Source: Azonexus sp. (GTDB lineage: Bacteria > Pseudomonadota > Gammaproteobacteria > Burkholderiales > Rhodocyclaceae). From it: DNA of 33,047 bases. The stretch lies in contig JAGOAU010000021.1 in NCBI GenBank assembly GCA_017983755.1, positions 1 through 33,047 on the forward strand. The letters run 5' to 3'. Below are positions 1 through 7,164 of the stretch, piece after piece (the stretch's first letter is position 1; each line of letters opens with the position of its first letter). The position numbers and the translations under genes are program-made. The notes under the pieces were generated by a model, which made no database searches, was not told where the DNA came from, and saw only the letters and a program-made list of their open reading frames with translations.

Positions 1-506
1 ACGACGTGCTCTGCGAGGCAACCGGCTTCAACGGCAAGACAGCGGGCGGCATCGTTCGCGACGGCTTCGCGGTCGGTGGCTTGAAGGCGGGCACCACCAC
101 CCCCACGCCGGCGGTGGATGTCACGCGCACGGTTCGCGTCGAATTTACCGGCACCGTGATGCCGGGATTGCCGTGGGACATGCGTCCGCTCACCATCAGC
201 CTCGACCTGCATCCCGGCGAAATGCAGCAGGTCAGCTACCTGGTGCGCAACACCTCGGATCGCGAAGTGACCGGGCAGGCGGTTCCCAGCGTCACGCCGG
301 GGCAGGCTGCCCAGCATTTCGAGAAGATCGAGTGCTTCTGCTTTTCGCAGCAGACGCTCGGCCCGGGTGAAGCGCGCGAAATGCCGCTCGCTTTTATCGT
401 CAAACCGGAGGTCGACCGCAACATCACCCATATCACGTTGTCCTATGCCTTTTTCAGCATCGACGGGCAGCGCGAAACGCTGACCAGCGCCAGGGAGGTT
501 CGATGA
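1..506 (+). CDS. ctaG: Cytochrome c oxidase assembly protein CtaG/Cox11 (5' partial)
   Basis: Copper chaperone that delivers Cu(I) to the CuB site of cytochrome oxidase subunit I, acting on the periplasmic side of the inner membrane. The window opens inside the gene: the frame is open from base 3, and the N-terminal membrane anchor is missing. The visible part carries the family's FNGKT stretch, the beta-sandwich core (DMRPLTISLDLHPGE), the CFCF copper motif in KIECFCFSQQTL, and the conserved tail ending in ITLSYAFF. A GTG at base 6 could be mistaken for a start, but it falls in the middle of the conserved fold. The stop overlaps the ATG of cox3 (ATGA), so translation is probably coupled. The family call is secure; the true start is outside the window. 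Confidence 0.95.
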   Translation, partial: DVLCEATGFNGKTAGGIVRDGFAVGGLKAGTTTPTPAVDVTRTVRVEFTGTVMPGLPWDMRPLTISLDLHPGEMQQVSYLVRNTSDREVTGQAVPSVTPGQAAQHFEKIECFCFSQQTLGPGEAREMPLAFIVKPEVDRNITHITLSYAFFSIDGQRETLTSAREVR

Positions 507-1375
507 AAACCAGTGCAGTCCATAGCGCACCGCGCGATCACTATTTCGTTCCCCAACCCAGTCTTTATCCGGTGATCCTGTCCGGCGGCATGTTCCTGCT
601 GGCGCTCGGCTTCATCCAGTCGATCAACGGCTTTCTTCTCGGGCGCTGGGTCATGCTGGGTGGCTTCGCTGTCATCCTGTATGTCCTGTTCGGCTGGTTC
701 GGCAAGGTCATCAGCGAATCGCAAAGCGGCGCCTACCGGGACTGGGAAGATCTTTCGTTCCGCTACGGCATGATCTGGTTCATCGCGACCGAGGTCATGT
801 TCTTCGCCGCCTTCTTCGGCGCCCTGTTCTACGTGCGGACCATCTCGGTGCCGACCCTGGGCGGCATGGCCGAAGCGCATGGCACCAGCCTGTGGCCCGA
901 CTTCAGCGGCGCCTGGCCGACCAGCGGACCGAAAAACACGCCATTCACGCCGATGGGCGCCTCGGGCATTCCAGCGCTCAACACCGCCCTGCTGCTCAGT
1001 TCCGGTGCGACGGTCACCTGGGCGCACTGGGCGTTGCTGCGCGGCAAACGGACGCAACTCAATCTTGGGCTGGCCGCGACAATACTGCTGGGAACCACCT
1101 TCCTCGGCTTCCAGGCCTGGGAATATCACCACGCCTACACCGAACTCGGGCTGACGATGGGTGCCGGCGTCTACGGCGCCACCTTCTTCATGCTCACCGG
1201 CTTTCACGGCTTTCACGTCACACTCGGCACGATCATGCTGCTGGTCATCCTGCTCCGTTGCCTGAGCGGCCATTTCACCGCCGAACGCCATTTCGCCTTC
1301 GAGGGCGTGGCCTGGTATTGGCACTTCGTCGACGTGGTCTGGCTGATCCTCTTCGTCTTCGTCTACTGGCTGTAA
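503..1375 (+). CDS. cox3: Cytochrome c oxidase subunit III
   Basis: Integral membrane subunit III of an aa3-type heme-copper oxidase; it stabilises subunit I and its proton uptake path. The 290-residue length and seven hydrophobic segments fit the family. Diagnostic stretches are WFIATEVMFFAAFFGALFY (a helix with the buried conserved Glu), GFHGFHVTLGTIML, and the C-terminal WYWHFVDVVWLILFVFVYW. The ATG overlaps the ctaG stop by 4 bases. The 3' end overlaps by 13 bases, tail to tail, with the small minus-strand gene 1363-1563. Subunits I and II are expected upstream, outside the window. Confidence 0.97.
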   Translation: MKTSAVHSAPRDHYFVPQPSLYPVILSGGMFLLALGFIQSINGFLLGRWVMLGGFAVILYVLFGWFGKVISESQSGAYRDWEDLSFRYGMIWFIATEVMFFAAFFGALFYVRTISVPTLGGMAEAHGTSLWPDFSGAWPTSGPKNTPFTPMGASGIPALNTALLLSSGATVTWAHWALLRGKRTQLNLGLAATILLGTTFLGFQAWEYHHAYTELGLTMGAGVYGATFFMLTGFHGFHVTLGTIMLLVILLRCLSGHFTAERHFAFEGVAWYWHFVDVVWLILFVFVYWL

Positions 1376-1563
1376 CCGGGTATGAAACCGAACCGGAAGC
1401 CGAGCAGCAGGAGTACGAAAAGCGTTATCGACAGGCCAATGCGCAAGGTCAGCGCCCTGGCTGTGCGCTCGCCGGCCCCCCGGTCGCGGTAGAGATAGAA
1501 GAGCCCGGAAAACAGACTGCCCACGATGGCCAACAACAGCAAAATCACCAGCACCTTGATCAT
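1363..1563 (-). CDS. Small twin-transmembrane protein (DUF2909-like)
   Basis: A 66-residue protein with two hydrophobic helices (about residues 3-24 and 44-60) joined by a short basic loop (YRDRGAGERTAR). It resembles the twin-transmembrane DUF2909 family that often sits inside proteobacterial cytochrome oxidase clusters; its function is unknown, and a role in oxidase assembly is only inferred from context. It lies opposite to the oxidase genes: its 3' end overlaps the cox3 stop and its 5' end faces surf1. If surf1 starts at the ATG at 1526, the two coding regions also overlap head to head by 38 bases. No strong Shine-Dalgarno sequence is seen. Confidence 0.75.
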   Translation of the reverse strand: MIKVLVILLLLAIVGSLFSGLFYLYRDRGAGERTARALTLRIGLSITLFVLLLLGFRFGFIPGYSQ

Positions 1564-2329
1564 CGACGAGTCCTCCGCAAGACTTTCCGCCGGTCAGTAT
1601 GCGCGTCGGCCTGCCGGCGCGGCAAGAGCCTCGCGCCGGCAGGTGGCGATCCTCGGCGGCTTGTTGCTGGCCTTCCTGCTGCCTGCCTTCGTTTCGCTAG
1701 GCCTGTGGCAATGGCGCAAGGCCGAAGTCAAGACCACGCTGCAGGCCGAACTCGATACACGCAGCAATGACGCCCCGGTCATCATGCCGACCGCGCCAGT
1801 TGCCAGCGAATCGCTGCGCTACCGGCGGGTCATCCTGCGCGGCACCTACGATGCGGCGCGGCAGGTGCTGATTGACAATCGCCTCCATCGCGAACAGGCC
1901 GGCTACCACGTGATCACCCCGCTCCGCCTCGAAGGCTCGACTATGCACGTTCTGGTCAATCGCGGCTGGCTGCCGGCCGCCGCCGATCATCGCGTTCTGC
2001 CGGAAGCTGGCGTGCCGGCCGGGACGGTCGAACTGACCGGCATCGCCATCGTTCCTGCCCAGCGCTTCTTCAATCTGGTAGCACAACCCACCGAAGGCTG
2101 GGAACCGGTCTGGCAAAACCTCGACCTTGCCCGTTTCCGGGAAGTCCTGCCTTACCCGCTGCAGCCCGTGGTCATCCAGCTCGATGCCGCCGCTCCCGGC
2201 GGCTACCTTCGCGAATGGCCGCGCCCTGATGAACGTGCCGACCGCCATCGCAGCTATGCATTGCAGTGGTTCGGCTTTGCTGTCGCCAGCCTCGGCATCT
2301 GGGTCTATTTCCTGTGGCGCCGGCCATGA
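1526..2329 (+). CDS. surf1: SURF1 family cytochrome oxidase biogenesis protein
   Basis: SURF1 assists heme a insertion into oxidase subunit I. It is anchored by an N-terminal helix (GGLLLAFLLPAFVSLGLW) and a C-terminal helix (WFGFAVASLGIWVYFLW) around a periplasmic domain, the family's usual topology. Typical motifs are LGLWQWRKAEVK after the first helix, YRRVILRGTYD, and HVLVNRGWLP. The start is uncertain. The ATG at 1526 gives 267 residues, but the first ~39 residues look unlike the family and are antisense to the opposing small gene. A GTG at 1643, just before the first helix, is an alternative; neither has a clear ribosome site. The stop overlaps the next ATG (ATGA at 2326). Confidence 0.92.
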   Translation: MANNSKITSTLIIDESSARLSAGQYARRPAGAARASRRQVAILGGLLLAFLLPAFVSLGLWQWRKAEVKTTLQAELDTRSNDAPVIMPTAPVASESLRYRRVILRGTYDAARQVLIDNRLHREQAGYHVITPLRLEGSTMHVLVNRGWLPAAADHRVLPEAGVPAGTVELTGIAIVPAQRFFNLVAQPTEGWEPVWQNLDLARFREVLPYPLQPVVIQLDAAAPGGYLREWPRPDERADRHRSYALQWFGFAVASLGIWVYFLWRRP

Positions 2330-2919
2330 CGACCGCCTCCATCCGACCATCCCTGCCGCCACGCAACGGTTCGACCATGCTGGCGCTGGTCATCGGCCTG
2401 CTGGCTCTGCCCTTCGTGATTGCCGGCGGACTCTACCTGTTCGGCTGGCAGCCGGCGCGCACCATCAACCATGGGCAACTGCTCAGCCCGCCTTTGCCGC
2501 TGCCCGCCAGCGGACTGCAGACGCCGGACGGGCGGGAACTGGCAACCGCCGATCTGGGCGGCAAATGGCTCCTGCTGTTGAGCGGCAGCGGCCCCTGCGG
2601 CGCAGACTGCAGCGCCCGGATCGATGAAATGCGCCGCATCCAGGTTGCGCTGAACAAGGATATGGGCCGCCTGCGCCGTGTCGTCGTCAGCGACCAGCCG
2701 AACGATGGCGAATTCGCCGCCGCCCGCCAGCGCCAACCCGATCTGCTGGTGGCCACCGCCCCGCCGCACTGGCTGCCCGGCACCACCGGCGCCGCCGGCT
2801 ACCGCCTCCACATCGTCGACCCGCAAGGCCGGCTGGTCATGGATTACCCGGCCGACGTCGCCGCCAAGGGCGTGCGCGCCGACCTCGAACGCCTGCTCAA
2901 ATTCGCCTGGAACGGCTAG
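2326..2919 (+). CDS. SCO-like membrane-anchored oxidase assembly protein
   Basis: A 197-residue protein with one N-terminal membrane helix (about residues 18-38) and a soluble thioredoxin-like domain. C91 and C95 (PCGADC) form a CxxxC pair in the place where SCO copper chaperones carry theirs, and a His in YRLHIVDPQG sits where the SCO metal His is expected. The sequence is otherwise divergent from SCO1/SenC. Genes of this kind commonly follow surf1 in oxidase clusters. I infer redox or copper handling for CuA assembly; this is not shown directly. The ATG at 2326 overlaps the surf1 stop and gives a clean signal-anchor; an upstream in-frame GTG at 2266 lies inside surf1 and is rejected. Confidence 0.8.
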   Translation: MTTASIRPSLPPRNGSTMLALVIGLLALPFVIAGGLYLFGWQPARTINHGQLLSPPLPLPASGLQTPDGRELATADLGGKWLLLLSGSGPCGADCSARIDEMRRIQVALNKDMGRLRRVVVSDQPNDGEFAAARQRQPDLLVATAPPHWLPGTTGAAGYRLHIVDPQGRLVMDYPADVAAKGVRADLERLLKFAWNG

Positions 2920-2929
2920 GAGAACCGCC

Positions 2930-3826
2930 ATGCAAACCGTTGCCGTACCGACCCTGTCCTTCACGCAGCGCCTGGCCGCCTTTGGCCATTTGTGCAAACC
3001 AAGGGTCAACAGCCTGATCGTATTCACCGCGATGATCGGCATGTTCCTCGCGACCCCCGGCTTTCCGCCGCTGCTGCGCTTCCTCGTCGCCTCGCTCGGC
3101 ATCGCGCTGGTGTCCTTCGCCGCCGCCGCCCTCAACTGCCTGGTCGAACGCACCGTCGATGCCAAAATGGCGCGAACCAGTTGGCGCGCCACGGCACGCG
3201 GCGACATTTCGGCACTGGAAACCGTCACCCTGGCGACCATTCTCGGCGCCGCCGGGCTCTGGTTGCTGCACACCTTCATCAACGATCTGGCGATGTGGCT
3301 GACGCTGGCCACCTTCGTCGGCTACACCGTCATCTACACGCTGATCCTGAAGCCGGCGACACCGATGAACATCGTCATTGGCGGCGCTTCCGGCGCCATG
3401 CCGCCACTGCTGGGGTGGACGGCGATGACCGGCCAGATTTCGGCCGAGCCGCTCGTCCTGTTCCTGATCATCTTCCTGTGGACGCCGCCACATTTCTGGT
3501 CGCTCGCCTGCTACCGGCGCGAAGACTATGCGCGCTCGGGCCTGCCGATGCTGCCAGTGACCCACGGCATCTCCTTCACCTGCCAGCACATCCTCTGGTA
3601 CACGGTGATGCTCGCCGCCGCCAGCCTGATTCCCGTCTCCCTGGGGATGAGTGGCCGCTTCTACCTGCTCGCCATCAGTGTGCTCGACCTGGTCTTCCTC
3701 GGCTACGCCATCGCCCTCTGCCGCAATTACAGTGACGCCTTGGCCCGCCGCACCTTCCGCTATTCGATTCTCTACCTGACCCTGCTCTTCGCGGCGCTGT
3801 TCGCTGACCGCCTGATCGCCTTCTGA
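2930..3826 (+). CDS. ctaB: Protoheme IX farnesyltransferase (heme O synthase)
   Basis: Transfers a farnesyl group to protoheme to make heme O, the precursor of heme A; polytopic inner-membrane UbiA-type prenyltransferase. The 298 residues give about nine hydrophobic segments. Family landmarks: CKPRVNSLIVFTA near the N-terminus, the first Asp-rich motif in CLVERTVDAKMARTS, GGASGAMPPLLGW, and LWTPPHFWSLACYRREDYA. The start at 2930 has a good ribosome site (CTAGGAGA at 2916-2923). A longer frame from 2678 lies over the preceding gene and is a shadow. It is placed between the SCO-like gene and cox15, so hemes O and A are made by adjacent genes. Confidence 0.97.
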   Translation: MQTVAVPTLSFTQRLAAFGHLCKPRVNSLIVFTAMIGMFLATPGFPPLLRFLVASLGIALVSFAAAALNCLVERTVDAKMARTSWRATARGDISALETVTLATILGAAGLWLLHTFINDLAMWLTLATFVGYTVIYTLILKPATPMNIVIGGASGAMPPLLGWTAMTGQISAEPLVLFLIIFLWTPPHFWSLACYRREDYARSGLPMLPVTHGISFTCQHILWYTVMLAAASLIPVSLGMSGRFYLLAISVLDLVFLGYAIALCRNYSDALARRTFRYSILYLTLLFAALFADRLIAF

Positions 3827-3836
3827 ACACGGGAAA

Positions 3837-4925
3837 ATGCACCTGTACCGCCGCCTGTTGCTCGCTGCCACTGCGCTTGCCTTCGCCGTCATCGCGCTGG
3901 GCGCCTACGTGCGCCTCTCGGACGCCGGCCTCGGCTGCCCCGACTGGCCGGGATGTTATGGCCACTGGCTGGGCGTGCCTGACGAAACGCACGAACAGCT
4001 GGCTGCGCAACAGGCCTACCCGGAACGCACCGTGCACACGGCCAAGGCTTGGAAGGAAATGGTCCATCGCTATTTCGCCGGCACCCTCGGCCTGCTGATA
4101 CTAGCCATTTGTCTGCTCGCCTGGCGCTCCGAACGCCGCAAGCGCCAATCGCCGGCCTTGCCCACGCTGCTCCTTGGTATCGTCGGGCTGCAGGCGGCGC
4201 TCGGCATGTGGACCGTCACCCTGCTGCTCAAGCCGCTGATCGTAACGCTGCACCTGCTCGGCGGCATGACCACGCTGGCCCTGCTGGTCGCCATGTCGAT
4301 CAAGGAAGCTGATTCCGCCCCGGCCGATGACGGCAGCGGGCAAAAGCTTCGTCTGCCGGCCGCCATCGCCCTGCTCGCCGTCGTCGCCCAGATCGCGCTC
4401 GGCGGCTGGGTCAGCAGCAACTACGCGGCGCTCGCCTGTCCGGATTTCCCGACTTGCCAAGGCCAATGGCAACCGCCGATGGATTTCGCGCAGGCATTCA
4501 CACTGCATCGCGAACTGGGTTTCACTGGCGATGGCCGTTTGCTATCCGGCGAGGCCCTGACGGCGATCCACTGGAGTCACCGGCTCGGCGCGCTGGCCGT
4601 CCTGTTGGGCGTGGGTGCGTTGGCGCTGGCGCTCCTGCGTGCCCCACGTGGCGGATGGCGGCCCTGGGGCATGGCATTGCTGGGGTTGCTGGCCTTGCAG
4701 ATCGGGCTGGGGATCGCCAATGTCCTTCTCTCGCTGCCACTGCCGCTGGCCGTCGCCCACAACCTCGGCGCCGCCTGCCTTCTGAGCACCACGCTGGCAC
4801 TCAATATCAGGCTTCACAAAGCAAAAAGTCCTTACCGCCAATCGACGTATAAGGACTTTGCTGTAGCTGGCGGAGTGGACGGGACTCGAACCCGCGACCC
4901 CCGGCGTGACAGGCCGGTATTCTAA
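3837..4925 (+). CDS. cox15: Heme A synthase Cox15/CtaA
   Basis: Oxidises the methyl group of heme O to the formyl group of heme A; eight-helix inner-membrane enzyme with two related four-helix halves. Each half shows its pattern: YVRLSDAGLGCPDWPGCYGHW with HRYFAGTLGLL, then GGWVSSNYAALACPDFPTCQGQW with IHWSHRLGALAV and AVAHNLGAACLL, giving the heme-ligand histidines and Cys pairs. Natural homology ends near residue 328. The frame then stays open for about 34 more codons through the terminator of tRNA-Asp and into the tRNA gene itself (antisense), stopping at 4923-4925. The encoded tail GVDGTRTRDPRRDRP is the well-known translation of an antisense tRNA-Asp, not a protein domain. Length by this reading is 362 residues. 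Confidence 0.93.
   Translation: MHLYRRLLLAATALAFAVIALGAYVRLSDAGLGCPDWPGCYGHWLGVPDETHEQLAAQQAYPERTVHTAKAWKEMVHRYFAGTLGLLILAICLLAWRSERRKRQSPALPTLLLGIVGLQAALGMWTVTLLLKPLIVTLHLLGGMTTLALLVAMSIKEADSAPADDGSGQKLRLPAAIALLAVVAQIALGGWVSSNYAALACPDFPTCQGQWQPPMDFAQAFTLHRELGFTGDGRLLSGEALTAIHWSHRLGALAVLLGVGALALALLRAPRGGWRPWGMALLGLLALQIGLGIANVLLSLPLPLAVAHNLGAACLLSTTLALNIRLHKAKSPYRQSTYKDFAVAGGVDGTRTRDPRRDRPVF
4823..4859 (-). terminator. Intrinsic terminator of tRNA-Asp, inside cox15
   Basis: A perfect 10-bp stem (4825-4834 with 4850-4859, AAAGTCCTTA/TAAGGACTTT) and a 15-base loop. Read on the minus strand, it lies 9 bases past the tRNA CCA end and finishes in a run of five T (4827-4823). It therefore terminates the tRNA transcript, while on the plus strand it is part of the cox15 reading frame. 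Confidence 0.75.
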
Positions 4926-4944
4926 CCAACTGAACTACCACTCC
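4868..4944 (-). tRNA. tRNA-Asp (anticodon GTC)
   Basis: A 77-base cloverleaf on the minus strand, including an encoded 3' CCA (4870-4868). The acceptor stem GGAGTGG (4944-4938) pairs with CCACTCC (4878-4872), with discriminator G. The anticodon stem CCGGC/GCCGG holds loop CTGTCAC with anticodon GTC. The T arm reads GCGGGTTCGAGTCCCGT-like, with the standard TTCGA. All arms pair. Confidence 0.97.
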
Positions 4945-4985
4945 AATTCGCTGCTTCGGCAGGCCGGAACAATGGAACGGGGCGC

Positions 4986-4991
4986 ACTATA
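4986..4991 (-). promoter_or_regulatory. Candidate -10 box and GC-rich discriminator for tRNA-Asp
   Basis: The minus strand reads TATAGT followed by GCGCCCC, about 40 bases upstream of the tRNA. A near-consensus -10 with a GC-rich discriminator is typical of stringently controlled stable-RNA promoters. No good -35 is visible. Confidence 0.5.
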
Positions 4992-5035
4992 GCACAGCGC
5001 ATGCATTTCTGGCGGGCGTAGGCGGCGCTTCCAAC

Positions 5036-5041
5036 TACAAT
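5036..5041 (+). promoter_or_regulatory. Candidate -10 box for menD
   Basis: TACAAT at 5036-5041 would start transcription near 5048. That lies downstream of the alternative GTG start (5045), so it supports the ATG at 5069 as the menD start. No convincing -35 is seen. Confidence 0.35.
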
Positions 5042-5068
5042 CCGGTGTTTCCTTCACAATCGGCAAAG

Positions 5069-6682
5069 ATGACCGACACCGGCACACTCAACTTCCTTTG
5101 GTCGCAAGCGATGGTCGCCGGCTTTGTTGCCGCCGGCGTCTCGCATGCAGTGATTTCCCCCGGCTCCCGCTCGACCCCGCTGGCGCTGGCCATGCTGCGG
5201 CAGACCGGACTGGAATGCACGGTTGCGGTCGACGAGCGCAGCGCGGCATTTTTCGCGCTCGGCATCGCCAAGGCCAACCGCCGCCCGGCGCTGTTGCTGG
5301 CGACATCAGGCACGGCACCGGCCAACTGGTTGCCGGCCATCATCGAGGCCAGCCAGGCCGCCGTGCCGCTGATCGCGATCTCCGCCGACCGGCCCCCGGA
5401 ACTGCAGGGCTGTGGTGCCAACCAGACCATCGATCAATGCGCACTCTTCGGCACCCATGTCCGCGCCAGCCACCTGCTCGGCACACCCGACGCCGGCTTC
5501 GATCCGGTCTATCTGCGGCATCTCGCCGCCCGTGCTTGCGAACAGGCCTGCTGGCCGCATCCGGGACCGGTGCATATCAACCAGCCGTTCCGCGAACCGC
5601 TGCTGCCGGCCACTGCAACGCCAGCCTCCTACTCCGCCACGATTGTCGTTTCCCGGCCCGAACTGCGACCGCAAGAAAGTGAGATTCGCGCACTGGCCCA
5701 AGCCATTTCCGGCCGGCCGGGCATCATCGTCTGCGGCGAACTGGTGATGGAAACCGGCCTGGCCGAAGCGTTGACCGCACTTGCCGCCCGCCTGGACTGC
5801 CCGATCCTCGCCGAACCGCTCTCCAACCTGCGCTTCGGTCCGCATGACCGCTCGCACGTTTGCGTCCGCTACAACCGTTGGCTGGCCGACCCGCAGGCGG
5901 CCAACACGCGCCAGCCAGAATGGATTCTGCGCTTCGGCAGGTTTCCGGTGACCCGCAACCTGCAGAACTACCTGGCCTCCGATTCGGCCGTTCATGTCCT
6001 GGTCGAGCCCTGGCCGCGCTGGAGCGATTCGGCGCACCGTCTCACCCATGTGCTGCGCGCCGACCCGCTCGCCGTCTGCCAGGCACTTCTGGCCGCCGGA
6101 CCTGCTGCTGCGCCTGCCTCCTGGCTGCCCTGTTTCATGAAAATCGAGGCCACGGTAGCAGCGCCGGGAACGGTCACTGGGCACATCACCGTGCTGCTGG
6201 ATGAACTGGCGGCCAACACCCCCTTGTTCGTCGGCAATTCGCTGGCCATCCGCCAACTGGACAGCGCTTCGGGCAGCGGAGAAAAACCTTTGGTTTTCTA
6301 CGGTAACCGTGGCGCCAGCGGCATCGACGGAAATATTTCAACCGCCCTCGGCATCGCGGCCGTGCATGGTCGCGTCGTCGCCCTGCTCGGCGACCTGACC
6401 TGTCAGCACGATCTCGGCGGCCTTGCATTGGCACACGGGCGCAATGCCGTCATCGTTGCGGTCAACAATCAAGGAGGTGGCATTTTCGACCTCCTGCCGC
6501 AAGCCACTCTGCCCGAATTCAGGGAAGGCTGGAAGACGCCGCAGAGGCTCGACTTCGAGCACGCCGCCATGACCTTCGGCCTCGGATATGCCAGGGCCGA
6601 AGACGACAGCACCCTTCGCAACGCCCTGCGCCAGGCCATCCACGCCGGCGGGCCGCATTTGATCGAACTCGTGGTCGACTGA
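5069..6682 (+). CDS. menD: SEPHCHC synthase MenD (menaquinone biosynthesis)
   Basis: Thiamine-diphosphate enzyme that condenses 2-oxoglutarate with isochorismate, the first committed step of the classical menaquinone route. The 537-residue protein shows family motifs in order: ISPGSRSTPL (29-38), the cofactor-activating Glu in VDERSAAFF (E56), TSGTAPANWLPAIIEA, SADRPPELQGCGANQTIDQ, and the ThDP/Mg site from GDLT (441-444) to NNQGGGIF (466-473). The start is ATG 5069; GTG 5045 is possible but less likely given the -10 at 5036. No other men gene is in the window. It stands alone between tRNA-Asp and the higBA locus and its composition matches the core genome. The substrate is assigned from family motifs only. 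Confidence 0.93.
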   Translation: MTDTGTLNFLWSQAMVAGFVAAGVSHAVISPGSRSTPLALAMLRQTGLECTVAVDERSAAFFALGIAKANRRPALLLATSGTAPANWLPAIIEASQAAVPLIAISADRPPELQGCGANQTIDQCALFGTHVRASHLLGTPDAGFDPVYLRHLAARACEQACWPHPGPVHINQPFREPLLPATATPASYSATIVVSRPELRPQESEIRALAQAISGRPGIIVCGELVMETGLAEALTALAARLDCPILAEPLSNLRFGPHDRSHVCVRYNRWLADPQAANTRQPEWILRFGRFPVTRNLQNYLASDSAVHVLVEPWPRWSDSAHRLTHVLRADPLAVCQALLAAGPAAAPASWLPCFMKIEATVAAPGTVTGHITVLLDELAANTPLFVGNSLAIRQLDSASGSGEKPLVFYGNRGASGIDGNISTALGIAAVHGRVVALLGDLTCQHDLGGLALAHGRNAVIVAVNNQGGGIFDLLPQATLPEFREGWKTPQRLDFEHAAMTFGLGYARAEDDSTLRNALRQAIHAGGPHLIELVVD

Positions 6683-6833
6683 CCGGCTTTCGGTGGCAGG
6701 CACAGGGCGCCGATGCAGTTGGACCATTGCTGTGACATCCGGATAATGCCAACCCACAGGGAAACGGGAGCGTATCGCCAGGTAATCTTCGCCTGGAGCG
6801 ATGATGACCGTTACAAAAAAAGATCAGCAGTTT

Positions 6834-6852
6834 TATATCAGATTGATATACT
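6834..6852 (+). promoter_or_regulatory. Palindromic operator overlapping the -10 of higBA
   Basis: A perfect inverted repeat TATATCA-GAT-TGATATA (6834-6850, arms of 7, spacer of 3), overlapping TATACT (6847-6852), a near-consensus -10. This is the layout expected for autorepression by the HigA antitoxin or HigBA complex. A weaker alternative promoter is TTACAA (6811-6816), 17 bases, TATATC (6834-6839). Confidence 0.6.
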
Positions 6853-6859
6853 TTAAAGC

Positions 6860-7162
6860 ATGCACATCATTTCACTGAAAATGTTGCGGGAGTTCTGGGA
6901 AAAGCACCCAGAGGCTGAGCAAGTGTTGAAGGATTGGCATTCAGTTCTGGAGAAATCCACTGCAAAGGATTTCAACGAACTGAAAAACACATTCAACTCG
7001 GCCGACTATGTCGCTCCCTACACAGTGTTTGATGTGGGCGGTAACAACTATCGCGTTATTGTTGTCGTGCAGTACAAGTTCAAGAAGGTCTATGTCCGCG
7101 AAGTGATGACACATCGGGAATACGACAACTGGAACAAGCTATACAGAAAAGGAAAGGTGTAA
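6860..7162 (+). CDS. higB: HigB-type mRNA interferase toxin
   Basis: A 100-residue RelE-superfamily toxin of the HigB_toxin type, expected to cut mRNA at the ribosome. Recognisable features are the N-terminal LREFWEKHPEAEQVLKDWH, the central FNELKNTFNSADYV, a strand-rich core NNYRVIVVVQYKFKKVYVREV, and the terminal MTHREYDNWNK signature. The ATG lies only 7 bases past the candidate -10 (TATACT) and no Shine-Dalgarno sequence precedes it, so the message may be leaderless. The toxin gene precedes the antitoxin gene, as usual for hig loci. The GC content is clearly below that of menD, suggesting transfer. Confidence 0.92.
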   Translation: MHIISLKMLREFWEKHPEAEQVLKDWHSVLEKSTAKDFNELKNTFNSADYVAPYTVFDVGGNNYRVIVVVQYKFKKVYVREVMTHREYDNWNKLYRKGKV

Positions 7163-7164
7163 TC

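Noticed and set aside
443-1324. Minus-strand open frame of 293 codons opposite cox3
   Set aside because: Antisense to conserved cox3; polar, low-complexity translation without family motifs.
4869-4925. GVDGTRTRDPRRDRP tail of Cox15 as a protein domain
   Set aside because: It is simply the antisense of tRNA-Asp, a known source of false similarities.
4868-6700. tRNA-Asp as the integration site of the accessory insert
   Set aside because: The tRNA 3' end faces cox15, not the insert; menD lies between; no repeated tRNA end or integrase is seen.
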